A stretch of 64,000 nt of DNA. Origin: Saprospiraceae bacterium. Its GTDB lineage: Bacteria; Bacteroidota; Bacteroidia; Chitinophagales; Saprospiraceae. The stretch spans positions 186,001 to 250,000 of the forward strand of contig JADKGD010000006.1 in assembly GCA_016717145.1 (NCBI GenBank). Reading direction: 5' to 3'. Position numbers and translations under genes: made by a program. Shown here in pieces: positions 40,101 through 48,741 of this stretch. The notes beneath the pieces are model-generated. The model was not told the origin of the DNA. It saw only the letters and a program-made list of their open reading frames with translations, and did not search any database. Numbering within the stretch: position 1 is the first letter of the stretch; every line of letters begins with the position of its first letter.

Positions 40101-40344
40101 CGCCACCACCGGTATTTCCCATATAATAGGTATTCATATCCCCCACGACACCGGATGCCGCCACTGATCTGCCACCCCTGAATGGGCCGATACTTCGCCA
40201 TTTTACAGGCTGAAACCAGGTATTCCAATCCGGGGCTTGCATGTTTTGAATTTGCGTAGACTTCGTAGGTGATTTATTGTCTTTTTGAGCATTTACTGCA
40301 ACAAACAAACACATTATAATGGCTAATAAGTTGACTTTAAGCAT
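37153..40344 (-). CDS. secreted BNR/Asp-box beta-propeller protein (sortilin-like)
   Basis: I chose the ATG at 40344, which gives a good signal peptide (MLKVNLLAIIMCLFVAVNAQ). The mature protein of about 1040 residues carries many Asp-box repeats of the form SxDxGxTW (KSFDAGKTWKKM, KSVDGGTSWTK, KSSDGGATWEK, TTDMGKSWSEM, TSDYGKSWTN). These form two seven- or ten-bladed propellers as in VPS10/sortilin-like glycosyl-hydrolase-fold proteins. A C-terminal domain with FSSKPDSTFVKYDGGPSEDP and a helical end follows. Such proteins are common in Bacteroidota with no proven function. No T9SS domain is seen. Confidence 0.85.
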   Translation of the reverse strand: MLKVNLLAIIMCLFVAVNAQKDNKSPTKSTQIQNMQAPDWNTWFQPVKWRSIGPFRGGRSVAASGVVGDMNTYYMGNTGGGVWKTDDVGNTWTNISHGYFKTGSVGAIAVSESEPNIVFVGMGEHAVRGVMTHHGDGVYKSFDAGKTWKKMGLDLTQHISRIVIHPRDPNIVFVAAQGALYGPSAERGIYKSVDGGTSWTKVLFVDEKTGCAELSMDMNNPQVLYGAMWEHGRLPWKVISGGAGSGLYKSSDGGATWEKIHTGLPKELGKMAISVCRSNSDKVYALIESDSEKDLGGLFVSNNAGKNWTHVTNDHRLIQRAWYYIELFTDPQNENVIYVLSAPALRSIDGGKTWQEIQGQHGDYHNLWINPNNPKNMILSDDGGSSISVNYGKTWSTQNNMPTAQFYRINVDNAFPYRIYGGQQDNSSVVISSRELGSSGIGKESWTYSAGGESAFLAFNPDDARYVMGGSYLGTIEVLDTKAKAGTNIMAAPIQYLARETKDMKYRFNWNAPIIWSKHTPNTYYHGAQYLLRTTDMGKSWSEMSPDLTRNEKEKQGKGGGPYTNEAVGAENYGTISYVMESPSEKGVIWTGSDDGLVHITRDGGLNWQNVTPAGLKECLINAIDVSPHNPAVAYIATTRYKFNDHTPGLYKTSDYGKSWTNISFGIPQGAFTRVVREDEVRKDLLFTGTETGLYISWDGGKEWSGFQLNLPVVPITDLKVHNGNLIAATSGRSFWILDDLSLIRQFKKDTMTFTLFQPDNTILVNGSSELDGTNVEFDGTHPMRGVNPATGTVIYYNLPELKSDEQVSMEIRDVQGNLVRAFSSKPDSTFVKYDGGPSEDPTLSKNKGLNRFVWNLRYATMSGVPEAYIESSFRGHKAPPGYYNILLKLGEKTMTQKIEILANPLYPTDEKTYKQYHEMMYGMENEVNIMHRMVNTMYNKQQQLRQMLAVLPNGDTFKTLGKQGQLLAERMKVWDEKMIQRKSKAYDDVENFANKFTANYMFLINQTESDIPSINQPSIDRLKELNTEWNDLQKQAKAMLDTDIPAYNKVLWDAGVGALWKN

Positions 40345-40472
40345 CATTGGATTGGTTAGAAGAATAGTTATAATAAAACAATGCCACAAACATAGACATT
40401 TAGAGGCAATTCGTAAAGTGAAGTTTTATTAAAACTTGTTGCAGGAAGGGATGTTTAGATAATAGTATTTAT

Positions 40473-40518
40473 GGCACAAGTTGCATTTATCTGGCCAGTA
40501 ACGGACTGAAACTTGCGC
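40473..40518. repeat. REP-like palindrome, hybrid form
   Basis: GGCACAAGTT ... AACTTGCGC encloses GCATTTATCTGGCCAGTAACG. The outer arms match the short element at 41422-41444 and the inner part matches that at 41343-41384. It is preceded by GTTTAGATAATAGTATTTAT, which is nearly repeated at 41402-41421. Confidence 0.7.
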
Positions 40519-40557
40519 TGGCAAAGGGTGATTTTCTTTATTATCGTTCTCTTTCGA

Positions 40558-41028
40558 TTAATAAGAAGTTTGTTTAAGAATATGAGCCTCAGTAGGTTTA
40601 GCCCAAAAAGTTTGATATTTCACCCAGTGGTCTGTTCCCTTTGCTTCACCATACTCTTTATTCAATAAAGTCGGTATGTCATAATCTCCGTTAGTCACAA
40701 CCGGGTCCATTATCCATACATAAGTCCATGTTTTATCTTCATTTTGATGTGCAGGTTCCAACCAACGAGTCGAATTAAGTTGCAATTTGTTCATCGGATT
40801 TTTAGAATTCTGCAGTGCAGGATAAAATATCTCCTTTATCCACTTCTCAAATTCAGACTTCGAGTCGTTTTTTATATATGAGACAATGATCCAAACTTCT
40901 TCTCCAATTTTGGCACGCATCTGCTCCTTTGATGGTGAGATGGATTCCGATTTTGAATTTTTTGTTTCTTGTCCACAAGAAAAGAGAAAAATAGTAATAA
41001 TAAGAACAAAAACTGATGTAAATTTCAT
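40558..41028 (-). CDS. hypothetical lipoprotein
   Basis: The 156-residue protein starts MKFTSVFVLIITIFLFSCGQ, a lipoprotein signal with the lipobox LFSC, so it is lipid-anchored at Cys18. The body has no recognised domain; it includes TRWLEPAHQNEDKTWTYVWIMDP and aromatic-rich strands that could fit a ferredoxin-like (dabb or ABM-type) fold. It stands alone between REP-like palindromes. I do not assign a function. Confidence 0.7.
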   Translation of the reverse strand: MKFTSVFVLIITIFLFSCGQETKNSKSESISPSKEQMRAKIGEEVWIIVSYIKNDSKSEFEKWIKEIFYPALQNSKNPMNKLQLNSTRWLEPAHQNEDKTWTYVWIMDPVVTNGDYDIPTLLNKEYGEAKGTDHWVKYQTFWAKPTEAHILKQTSY

Positions 41029-41342
41029 GATTGATTGATTTAAAATTATTTATGATTTTTTTTAGTTTATCGAACTTGTCTATTTTATTAACAAAAATAT
41101 ATTTTCCTTTCGATTTTTCATAATTTTTTAATGCTTACTTTTAACATACCCAGATTGTTGAAGTTTGCAACTGCAATGCTTTACATCTGGAATTTTCAAT
41201 TCCTCTACTACCTACTTCTGAAAAAATGATAATATCTTCGATCTTTAAATTTAATTTTTAAAAACACATTTGGTTTTATTGATAGTTTATGATGAATTTC
41301 AAACCTGTCCGGCTCTTTAGACGGATTCGTAAAATATAGGAT

Positions 41343-41384
41343 CGCAGTTGCATTTATCAGGCCTGATAACGGCCTGAAACTGCG
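41343..41384. repeat. REP-like palindrome CGCAGTT...AACTGCG
   Basis: The outer arms CGCAGTT and AACTGCG enclose a perfect 16-bp palindrome TTATCAGGCCTGATAA and a short GGCCTG repeat. Together with the two other elements nearby it forms a family of exchangeable palindromes. The rest of the 41029-41548 gap is AT-rich without a visible gene. Confidence 0.7.
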
Positions 41385-41421
41385 ACCATCGGGGGACTTG
41401 TGTTTAGTTAATAGTAGTTAT

Positions 41422-41444
41422 GGCACAAGTTGCAAACTTGCGCC
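41422..41444. repeat. REP-like palindrome GGCACAAGTT-GCA-AACTTGCGCC
   Basis: A 23-bp stem-loop with a 3-base loop and one mismatch. It is the short form of the element at 40473-40518. It lies about 100 bp upstream of the antitoxin gene. Confidence 0.7.
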
Positions 41445-41548
41445 AGCAGGAGCTTGAAGCGTATTTGAACTTTTTTATACATGCAAGCGTTATTCATGTA
41501 TTATTCATGCAAAATACATTTATTTTGCCTACACTCCAGATTCGTGAG

Positions 41549-41768
41549 ATGCCACAATCAATTTATGAAGACCTTGTCCTGTCAGCAAAAAAATCACGAC
41601 GGAAGCTTGACACAGGAAGCGATAGTTTTGATAGAAAAGGGATTGGAGATTAATGACAACAAACTCAATAAAATAGAGTTGATGGAAAAAATAAGAACAA
41701 TGCCAAAGTCAACTTTCAGGACAAAACAACAAATTGTCGATGCAATACGAAGTGATCGAGATCGTTGA
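41549..41768 (+). CDS. antitoxin of a VapBC-like pair, frameshift in A-run
   Basis: An ATG at 41549 opens MPQSIYEDLVLSAK. At the A7 run 41587-41593 the frame shifts; with six A's it reads AKNHDGSLTQEAIVLIEKGLEI and continues to a TGA at 41766-41768 (DAIRSDRDR). The repaired 72-residue protein has a ribbon-helix-helix-like N-terminus and a charged C-terminal tail that would wrap the toxin. It overlaps the PIN toxin start by 4 bases (TTGA). Expected roles: neutralise the toxin and repress the pair's own promoter. The frameshift would inactivate it if real. Confidence 0.7.
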
Positions 41769-42145
41769 CAATAGTAATAGATACTAATATTATTGCCAAT
41801 CACTTGCTCATTTGGGATGATCAATTTTATGCGATATTTGAGCAAAACGAATGGATATCGCCATCATTTTTGAAATCAGAATTTTGTCAAGTGTTGTGGA
41901 AGCAAAGAGAAGAATTCTCACTACACCAATTGATTTTGTGTTGGAATAGTGGCATAAATTTAATAGATCATTTTTATACCGAGCCATTTTATATTGAGTC
42001 CGCTTTAGAGATGGCAATCAAAAATAATCATGCTTACTATGATTGCGCATTTTTCGCATTAGCAACACTTACAAATAGCCCGATAATGACAGCCGACAAA
42101 AAAATGAAAGTGCTGGCTAAGAAATTGAACATCCAAATCATATAA
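41765..42145 (+). CDS. VapC-like PIN-domain toxin
   Basis: The start is a TTG at 41765 that overlaps the antitoxin stop. The 126-residue protein shows the PIN acidic residues: Asp6 in IVIDTNII, a Glu in KSEFCQVLW (about 43), Asp in YYDCAFFALA (about 93) and Asp in MTADKKM. This family forms Mg-dependent ribonucleases that act on tRNA or rRNA. Length and gene order fit a type II toxin-antitoxin module, here surrounded by REP-like palindromes. Confidence 0.85.
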   Translation: MTIVIDTNIIANHLLIWDDQFYAIFEQNEWISPSFLKSEFCQVLWKQREEFSLHQLILCWNSGINLIDHFYTEPFYIESALEMAIKNNHAYYDCAFFALATLTNSPIMTADKKMKVLAKKLNIQII

Positions 42146-42319
42146 GGATTAAATGAAGTATCTTTTCGAAGATGTTACAAGTTCAAGAAAAAAAACCGAC
42201 CACTCAAGCTCTCCCATGCTGGAGCAAGCTTCAGTCCGATGCTGACCTGATAAAAATCTTGCACCTCCAAGGGAATCATTCCGATAATTAACATAATCAT
42301 TACAACTTAATGCTGATGA

Positions 42320-45168
42320 TCAATGCAAAACAACCACTTTAGATGACCATGCCGGCAACGTATTTAGTTTAAGTAAATATATACCATTTCCCAAATTATT
42401 TATATCAATTTGTTTTTTAGACCTATCATTAATTAAAAGCGTTTCCTGGACCAATTGGCCTTGCACGTTATAAAAAAGTATCTTGCTTCCTTCCTGAAGT
42501 AAGGTTGAAGACTCCAATTCAACATAAGAATTTGTCACGGTAGGAAAAACCTTAATCCCAAAGTTGTTAAAATCAGTATCAGAAGCATTCACTGTTCCAT
42601 TTGAATACAATAGAACGCCATCGGGTAAATATTCTAAAGTAAAATTAGAAGGCATTTCAACATTTGTAAACTTCCCTGTAAAACTACCGCTTGTCTGGAT
42701 TATCTTCATACTACCATTGATCACTGTGCCATCCGGCACTATGATTTTCAATAAATCTCCTGCCTTCATATTTCCGTTTACGATCAATTCATCAAACATT
42801 CCAACATCTTTTCCTAAAACTTCTATTTCTACAATTTTAAGAGACTCCGCGTCATCTTCTATTACTAATCTACCAGGCGAACAACCTGGAGACACAGTAC
42901 CTTCATTGGTAAATCCTGCGTTAAATGTGTAGGAGCCTTGTCCTGCAAATGTGCCGGAAGCGTTATTTATAAAAGGAACATTAAAGATAAGTTTTATAGG
43001 TTGATCACCACATATAGAAAATTTACCTTCATTGGTAAATGAAGTAAAGCCATCAATAATGACATCTTCGCCAGAATCAATGTTCCAACTACCGGCATTT
43101 TTAAAAAATCCTGTATTTATTTCTATGATTCCACCACTTAAAGTTATACTTCCGAGATTAGTAAATGGAGATGAAATGATAGGGCGTTTCACGTTTTCAC
43201 GGATAGAAACAACTGCAGTTTCATTGATACGAATTGGAACATCCATAGTCCCACCATACCAATTAAATAAATTTTTGATTCTGATATTTCCACTTCCCTC
43301 AATATCGGTGTCTTCGATCTCAAATGGTTTTGAAGGCTCAAACAACGTATTGAGTCGAATCTCAGCATTTTTGAATGAATAGGTAAAAGCAGGATTTAAG
43401 GTAATGTTTGTCACCAACATCCCACCATTGACACTTATTTGACTTATGTTTTCAAGTATAGTCCCTGATTTAAAATTTGTTTTCCCATAAATAGTTTCCA
43501 ATTCATTTAAGTTTTTAGTTACAGAACCAGTATTAAATGTGTGTTCTGTGTAACTATATTCCAACGATAATTTACTACCTGGCTGGCCAATAATTATTCC
43601 TTTTGTATCAGTTCACCTGAAATTGCAAGCGTGTCATTGATACCCATATTTATTGTTCCTACATTTTCTAACCTGATCGAAAATTGGGCCTTTTTTGTAT
43701 TATAATTGAGTATACCTAAATTTTTAAACAGGGATATTTCAGAATTATTACTATATCCGTACAATGCAAGAGCATCACCCTCAGTGTTTATGGTTCCAAT
43801 ATTTGTTAACCCGGGTATGCCTATGGAAAATCCTCCAAACTCACGAAAATTGATAATACCATCATTGACTAAATCAGAAATACCCAGATTTTTTACATCT
43901 GCTATAGTAGTCGAACTAAATCTGACCTTTGTTGATCCGCCGAAATATCCTGAGCCTATCACAAAATTGGGCGTATTAAATTGTATGGTCACATCTCCAT
44001 CAATAGATCCTCCCTCCAGGTTGAAATTTCCAACAAAAGTTTGGTTTATATTGGTCTGTATATTTGCGCTCAATACATAGGTGGCTGCATGAGGTAAAGC
44101 AACGTCTAACAAAATAGATCCTCTTCCTAAGTTAAAATTACCTATATTGGATAAATCGGCCCCTTGACTTATTTTTAAAATTGTTGGGTCCATTGTTTTA
44201 AGTGAAGAAACATTGACTAAAGAACCAGAATTAAACTCATTTCCTGTGCCAGAAGTAAACCCTGATAATTCTAATGATGAGCCCACGGGTGCTATAATTG
44301 ATCCTGAATGATTGATTCCACCTAATTTTAGTTTAGTAGGGCCATTAAGATTTATGAAACCTGAGTTAATCAAATTTACATTCAAATTTATACTATTTAT
44401 AGTAGGAGATATATTGATAACACCAGAATTTATAAATTCATATCCTGAAAAAAACCCACCGTATGAGAAGGTTTGGTCAAGGGCATCTATATTAAAGGTA
44501 CCTTCATTGTCAAATCCTCCCGAACCTACACTTAACTGCCCATTTTTCCAATTAACGATCCCTTTATTACTCAGCGTATGCAAATCCATAGCATAAACAG
44601 GACTATCTAGGTTTAAGGTCCCGGTTGTGTTTACTACAACATTAGCTCTAATCGCACCTTCTTTTTGGGTCAAGGTGCCATTGACGGTGACAGTATATGC
44701 ACTGAAGCCATTTGATTTCAGTATCAAACTCCCATTAACCACCAGATCAGTATAAAAAACAATTTGGCTGGAATCTTCATTGACAAAATCATTGGTCATT
44801 AATCCAGTGGCATTTGGTCCTATGACCAGCTTCATTTGCCAAAATAATGGAAATTTTGTATCCAGTCGTTCGGTAACGGTCATTACTCCAGGGCCGAAAA
44901 TATACCCTAGTTTAGTTATGGTTAATGATTTGACAGTGATATCCCCTGAAGTAGATACGAAGGTAGATTGAGGGCAATTGATGAGTACGTCATCACCAAT
45001 TCCGGGAACACCATTAGGTTGCCAGGATGAAGGATCTGACCAATTTACGTTAGAGTTTGCTACACAATTGCACGTGTAGCTTGCTGCAAAAGAAAAGTGA
45101 TGCATACTTAAAACAAAAAATAACACTTTTAATGTGTACCAAATCTTTCTGACCAATAATTTTTTCAT
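42320..45168 (-). CDS. large T9SS-sorted surface protein, beta-helix type, one frameshift
   Basis: From 45168 a signal peptide (KVLFFVLSMHHFSFAASY) leads into NWSDPSSWQPNGVPGIGDDV, a motif that often opens Bacteroidota adhesins. Some 700 residues of strand-turn repeats follow (GTINTEGDALAL, NKGIVNWKNGQLSVGSGGFDNEGTFN), as in right-handed beta-helices. The frame is lost at 43601-43604, where one base is missing from the A-run on the coding strand. Restored, it reads LIQKGIIIGQPGSKLSLEYSY and continues to a T9SS type A domain (VFPTVTNSYVELES...NGIYLLKLNT). The repaired length is about 949 residues. It is likely a surface adhesin; function unproven. Confidence 0.82.
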
Positions 45169-45522
45169 GACATATAAATTTAAACAAATTCATTTTAAGG
45201 AGTGTAAAAAACTTTCAAATAGTTGCTTTACATCCTTTTATTAGCCTTTATATTTTTAACCTTGCGAAGGTCTTTGGCCATCGATCTATGTCACAAATAT
45301 GGTTTTACATTGGCAGAGACTATTACGGCATTAAAAGAATTATTGATATAGAGAGATAAGAAAGACTAAGGAGTCTTAACCGTGATGTGTTTAGAATACA
45401 CGATCATCTAAATATTAATATTTCGATATATATAATTAAAAAATATATAAAAAAAATCAAATATAATGTACAAGTGATTATTGATATTATATAATTTTGT
45501 GAGAAATATAACTGTAGAAATT
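45169..45522. other. intergenic, possible C-terminal gene remnant
   Basis: The 354 bp separate divergent T9SS genes. On the plus strand at about 45263-45352 a short open stretch ends AIDLCHKYGFTLAETITALK...*, which reads like the tail of a lost gene but has no start. Nothing else is recognised. Confidence 0.3.
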
Positions 45523-47118
45523 ATGAAAGAATTATTTGTTTTTTTATGTTTTTGGTTGTCTCCTATTATTGGATTTTGTCAAATACCCGTTCTTGTAAAA
45601 GACCATAATGTTGGAGCTGGTGATTGCGGAAATATCTCACTTCACGAAACTCGGCAAATAGGGGATGTTATTTACTATATAACAGAATACGGCGGCAGAT
45701 CTTATCTTAATTGTCTTGACAAAGACGGAGTACGTGTACTTGATACTTTGTGCATAAGTAATTGTGGTTTCAATTTTATTCCGAAGACATTTGTATTTCA
45801 GGATCGACTCTACTATCAAAGAAAAGTTGATGATTTAAATTTTACTTTGAAGAGTGTTCAAACCACTCAAAGTAGTATAAAAGAAGTCATGAGATTCAAT
45901 GCCTCCATAAGGAAATTGTATGTTGATGGGAATAATACATTTTATTTGTTTACCGCAAATTGGTCTAATGGTAAAGATGAATATTTCTCATTTAATGTTC
46001 AAAATCAATCACTCACAAAAATATTTAGTGGATTGACTAGTGATCCACAAGACTATTTTGAATTAGACAATCAACTCAATTATGCTTATAAATCTGTTGA
46101 TTCGTTGGTTCTATATAAGTTGACTCCAACAGGCATTCAAATCAATAAAAAAATCAAAACACCAGCTGGCCTGGAATATAGCGATATGGAGATTCAAAAT
46201 AATGATATTATCTTTTCATGCCAAAATCAAGCATCACAAAAGGCGTACTTATATAGATGGGATATAGGGAATAACACAATCAAAAAAGAACTTGAACACA
46301 TGGTGATTGTACCATTAAGCAGACCCTACTTTAAAAAATTATCGGCTGATAGTTTGGTATATCACATCAATACAATAGGACATCTATTGATCCATAATAA
46401 GCCATTACTAGTTGATACTTTGACTCGATTTGCCCATGAGAATTTTGAGGGTTCTGAGCAGGAATGTTTTGATCAGAATGGGAATGATTTATTTTATCTG
46501 TCTATAGAAAAAACCGGGGAAATTAGCTGGACTGAACGTTTAATCTCATATGATTTAACTTCAAATACGTATAAGGAAAACTTAGTAGAATATACAAATT
46601 TTTCATCGCTCATTAAACATAATAATAATTTGTTTTTTGCGGGTAATATATCTACAGGTGGCCTGGCAACCTTATATAGGTATAACTACAAAGACAAAGA
46701 ACTCAAAACTATTTTTCATTTTGATAAAACATTTAGCTCAAAAGGAATTAGGCCCTTAGGTTTGATAGGAACTAAGTTATATTTTATAACTAAACTAGAT
46801 CAAGCAATAGGTCAAGAGTTATACAGCATAGTGTCCGGCATTAATACCGGCATTGACGAAACTACAACAAATACCATTAATTTATCAAATGTGCGCCTTG
46901 TCCAAAGAAATGGGCAATATATGATTTTAGATTATTCTACTTCTGACACTTATTTAATAAAAGTACGGCTATTGTCAATGGAAGGGAAAGAAATAGTCCA
47001 ACTCAATACAGATGTGAATGAATTCTTTGAACTTAATATCGACACAAAAGGAATATATTTACTACAAGTAACAAACCAAAAAAGTCAGCTGATTAAAACC
47101 TTCAAGATACAAAATTAA
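45523..47118 (+). CDS. T9SS type A sorted secreted protein
   Basis: I chose the ATG at 45523, giving the signal peptide MKELFVFLCFWLSPIIGFCQ; the TTG at 45481 adds 14 charged or polar residues ahead of it. The 531-residue protein has repeated strands such as GDVIYYITEYGG, DRLYYQRKVDD, NNLFFAGNISTGG and GTKLYFITKLDQAIGQELY, as in propeller-like ELWxxDG-type proteins. It ends with a T9SS type A domain (DTKGIYLLQVTNQKSQLIKTFKIQN). It is surface-exported with unknown function. The tandem structured array starts about 110 bp after its stop. Confidence 0.8.
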   Translation: MKELFVFLCFWLSPIIGFCQIPVLVKDHNVGAGDCGNISLHETRQIGDVIYYITEYGGRSYLNCLDKDGVRVLDTLCISNCGFNFIPKTFVFQDRLYYQRKVDDLNFTLKSVQTTQSSIKEVMRFNASIRKLYVDGNNTFYLFTANWSNGKDEYFSFNVQNQSLTKIFSGLTSDPQDYFELDNQLNYAYKSVDSLVLYKLTPTGIQINKKIKTPAGLEYSDMEIQNNDIIFSCQNQASQKAYLYRWDIGNNTIKKELEHMVIVPLSRPYFKKLSADSLVYHINTIGHLLIHNKPLLVDTLTRFAHENFEGSEQECFDQNGNDLFYLSIEKTGEISWTERLISYDLTSNTYKENLVEYTNFSSLIKHNNNLFFAGNISTGGLATLYRYNYKDKELKTIFHFDKTFSSKGIRPLGLIGTKLYFITKLDQAIGQELYSIVSGINTGIDETTTNTINLSNVRLVQRNGQYMILDYSTSDTYLIKVRLLSMEGKEIVQLNTDVNEFFELNIDTKGIYLLQVTNQKSQLIKTFKIQN

Positions 47119-47227
47119 ATTACTCTTGATGCTAAAAATTCAAGAGGCGAAACTGGCAGCATTTTATTATTTATTTAGATATTAATTTGGTGGTATTAAA
47201 CAATTCGGCAAAGGCTGGTAAACACTT

Positions 47228-48567
47228 TGGCTCTTAATATATTGCTAGGATGACTGAACGATACGAAGTATTCGAGTGAATCCGCCTTTGGCGGACTCGA
47301 AAGTGAAGGAACCAGCCAATACCTTGGCTGGCTTAGGCTGAATCGGTTCGATTCCCCTTAAGACAAAAAAAAGAACCAAAGTAACATCTTCAACTCAATT
47401 ATAGTAGCTCGTAGGATGACTGAACGATACGAAGTATTCGAGTGAATCCGCCTTTGGCGGACTCGAAAGTGAAGGAACCAGCCAATACCTTGGCTGGCTT
47501 AGGCTGCATAGGGTTCGATTCCGCTTAAGACAAAAAAGCCAAAGTAACAACTTTGACTCCTTTTGTAGCTCGTAGGATGACTGAATGGTGATGCCTTAGG
47601 CAGCAAACGAGTGAAAGATTTCACTCGTTAATGAAGGAACCAGCCAATACCTTGGCTGGCTTAGGCTGCATGGGGTTCGATTCCCCTTAAGACAAAAAAA
47701 AAAGCCAAAGTAACAACTTTGACTCCTTTTTTGTAGCTCGTAGGATGACTGAATGGTGATGCCTTAGGCAGCAAACGAGTGAATCCGCCTTTCACTCGTT
47801 AATGAAGGAACCAGCCAATACCTTGGCTGGCTTAGGCTGCATGGGGTTCGATTCCCCTTAAGACAAAAAAAAAAGTCAAAGTAACATCTTCAACTCAATT
47901 ATAGTAGCTCGTAGGATGACTGAATGGTGATGCCTTAGGCAGCAAACGAGTGAATCCGCCTTTGGCGGACTCGTTAATGAAGGAACCAGCCAATACCTTG
48001 GCTGGCTTAGGCTGCATGGGTTCGATTCCCATTAAGACAAAAAAAAAAGCCAAAGTAACAACTTTGACTCTTTTTGTAGCTCGTAGGATGACTGGAATGG
48101 TGATGCCTTAGTCAGCAAACGAGTGAATCCGCCTTTGGCGGACTCGTTAATGAAGGAACCAGCCAATACTTTGGCTGGCTTAGGCTGCATGGGGTTCGAT
48201 TCCCTTAACTCAAAATAAAAAGAGCCAAAGTAACAACTTTGGCTCTTTCTGGTAGCTCGTAGGATGACTGAACGATACGAAGTATTCGGGTGAAAGATTT
48301 CACTAGGAAGGAACCAGCCAATACCTTGGCTGGCTTAGGCTGCATGGGGTTCGATTCCCCTTAAGACAAAAAAAGAGCCAAAGTAACAACTTTGCCTCTT
48401 TCTTGGGTAGCTCGTAGGATGACTGAACGATACGAAGTATTCGAGTGAAAGATTTCACTCGAAAGTGAAGGAACCAGCCAATACCTTGGCTGGCTTAGGC
48501 TGCATGGGGTTCGATTCCCCTTAAGACAAAAAAAAAGAGCCAAAGTAACAACTTTGCCTCTTAATTT
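47228..48567. repeat. tandem array of eight ~165-bp structured units next to tRNA-Glu
   Basis: Units begin GTAGCTCGTAGGATGACTG at 47404, 47565, 47733, 47904, 48076, 48252 and 48417, and a truncated first unit begins near 47244. The spacing is 151-176 bp. Each unit holds in order: the 12 bases GTAGCTCGTAGG (same as the complement of the tRNA-Glu 3' end), a variable 5' hairpin, a CGAG/CTCG-closed hairpin, CCAGCCAA...TTGGCTGG, a T-arm-like hairpin GGGGTTCGATTCCCC, an A-run, and a GCCAAAGTAACAACTTTGGC-type terminator with a T-run. There is no ORF. Two versions of the 5' half alternate with compensatory changes. Confidence 0.9.
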
Positions 48568-48568
48568 G

Positions 48569-48640
48569 TAGCTCGTAGGGGAATCGAACCCCTGTTACCA
48601 GGATGAAAACCTGGCGTCCTAACCGCTGGACGAACGAGCC
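48569..48640 (-). tRNA. tRNA-Glu (UUC)
   Basis: The minus strand reads a full cloverleaf: acceptor GGCTCGT/ACGAGCT (first pair G-U), D arm with AGCGGTTAGGACGC, anticodon arm CCAGG-TTTTCAT-CCTGG with anticodon TTC, and T arm AGGGGTTCGATTCCCCT. It is 72 bases long with A as discriminator; CCA is not encoded. The GAGGCAAAGT/ACTTTGGCTC hairpin and T9 just after its 3' end (about 48560-48525 on the minus strand) form its terminator and are the start of the repeat array. Confidence 0.97.
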
Positions 48641-48741
48641 ATTTTTCTAAAGCGATGCAAAGATATACAGATTAGCAATATTACAAAAAGCTTTTACAAC
48701 TATTTTCAAAAAATAAATCTACCCATTGATCAATACAGACT

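Noticed and set aside
41420..41548. Extended coding region upstream of the antitoxin
   Set aside because: The frame runs through the REP-like palindrome and has no family resemblance; the ribbon-helix-helix-like part begins at 41549.
47228..48567. CRISPR array
   Set aside because: Units are 151-176 bp and similar along most of their length; there is no short repeat with unique spacers and no cas gene.
47404..48567. Eight tRNA genes or integron attC sites
   Set aside because: The T-arm-like hairpin is present, but no matching acceptor 5' strand (TGTCTTA or GTCTTAA) or anticodon arm is found. There are no gene cassettes or integrase between units, and the hairpin order does not fit attC.
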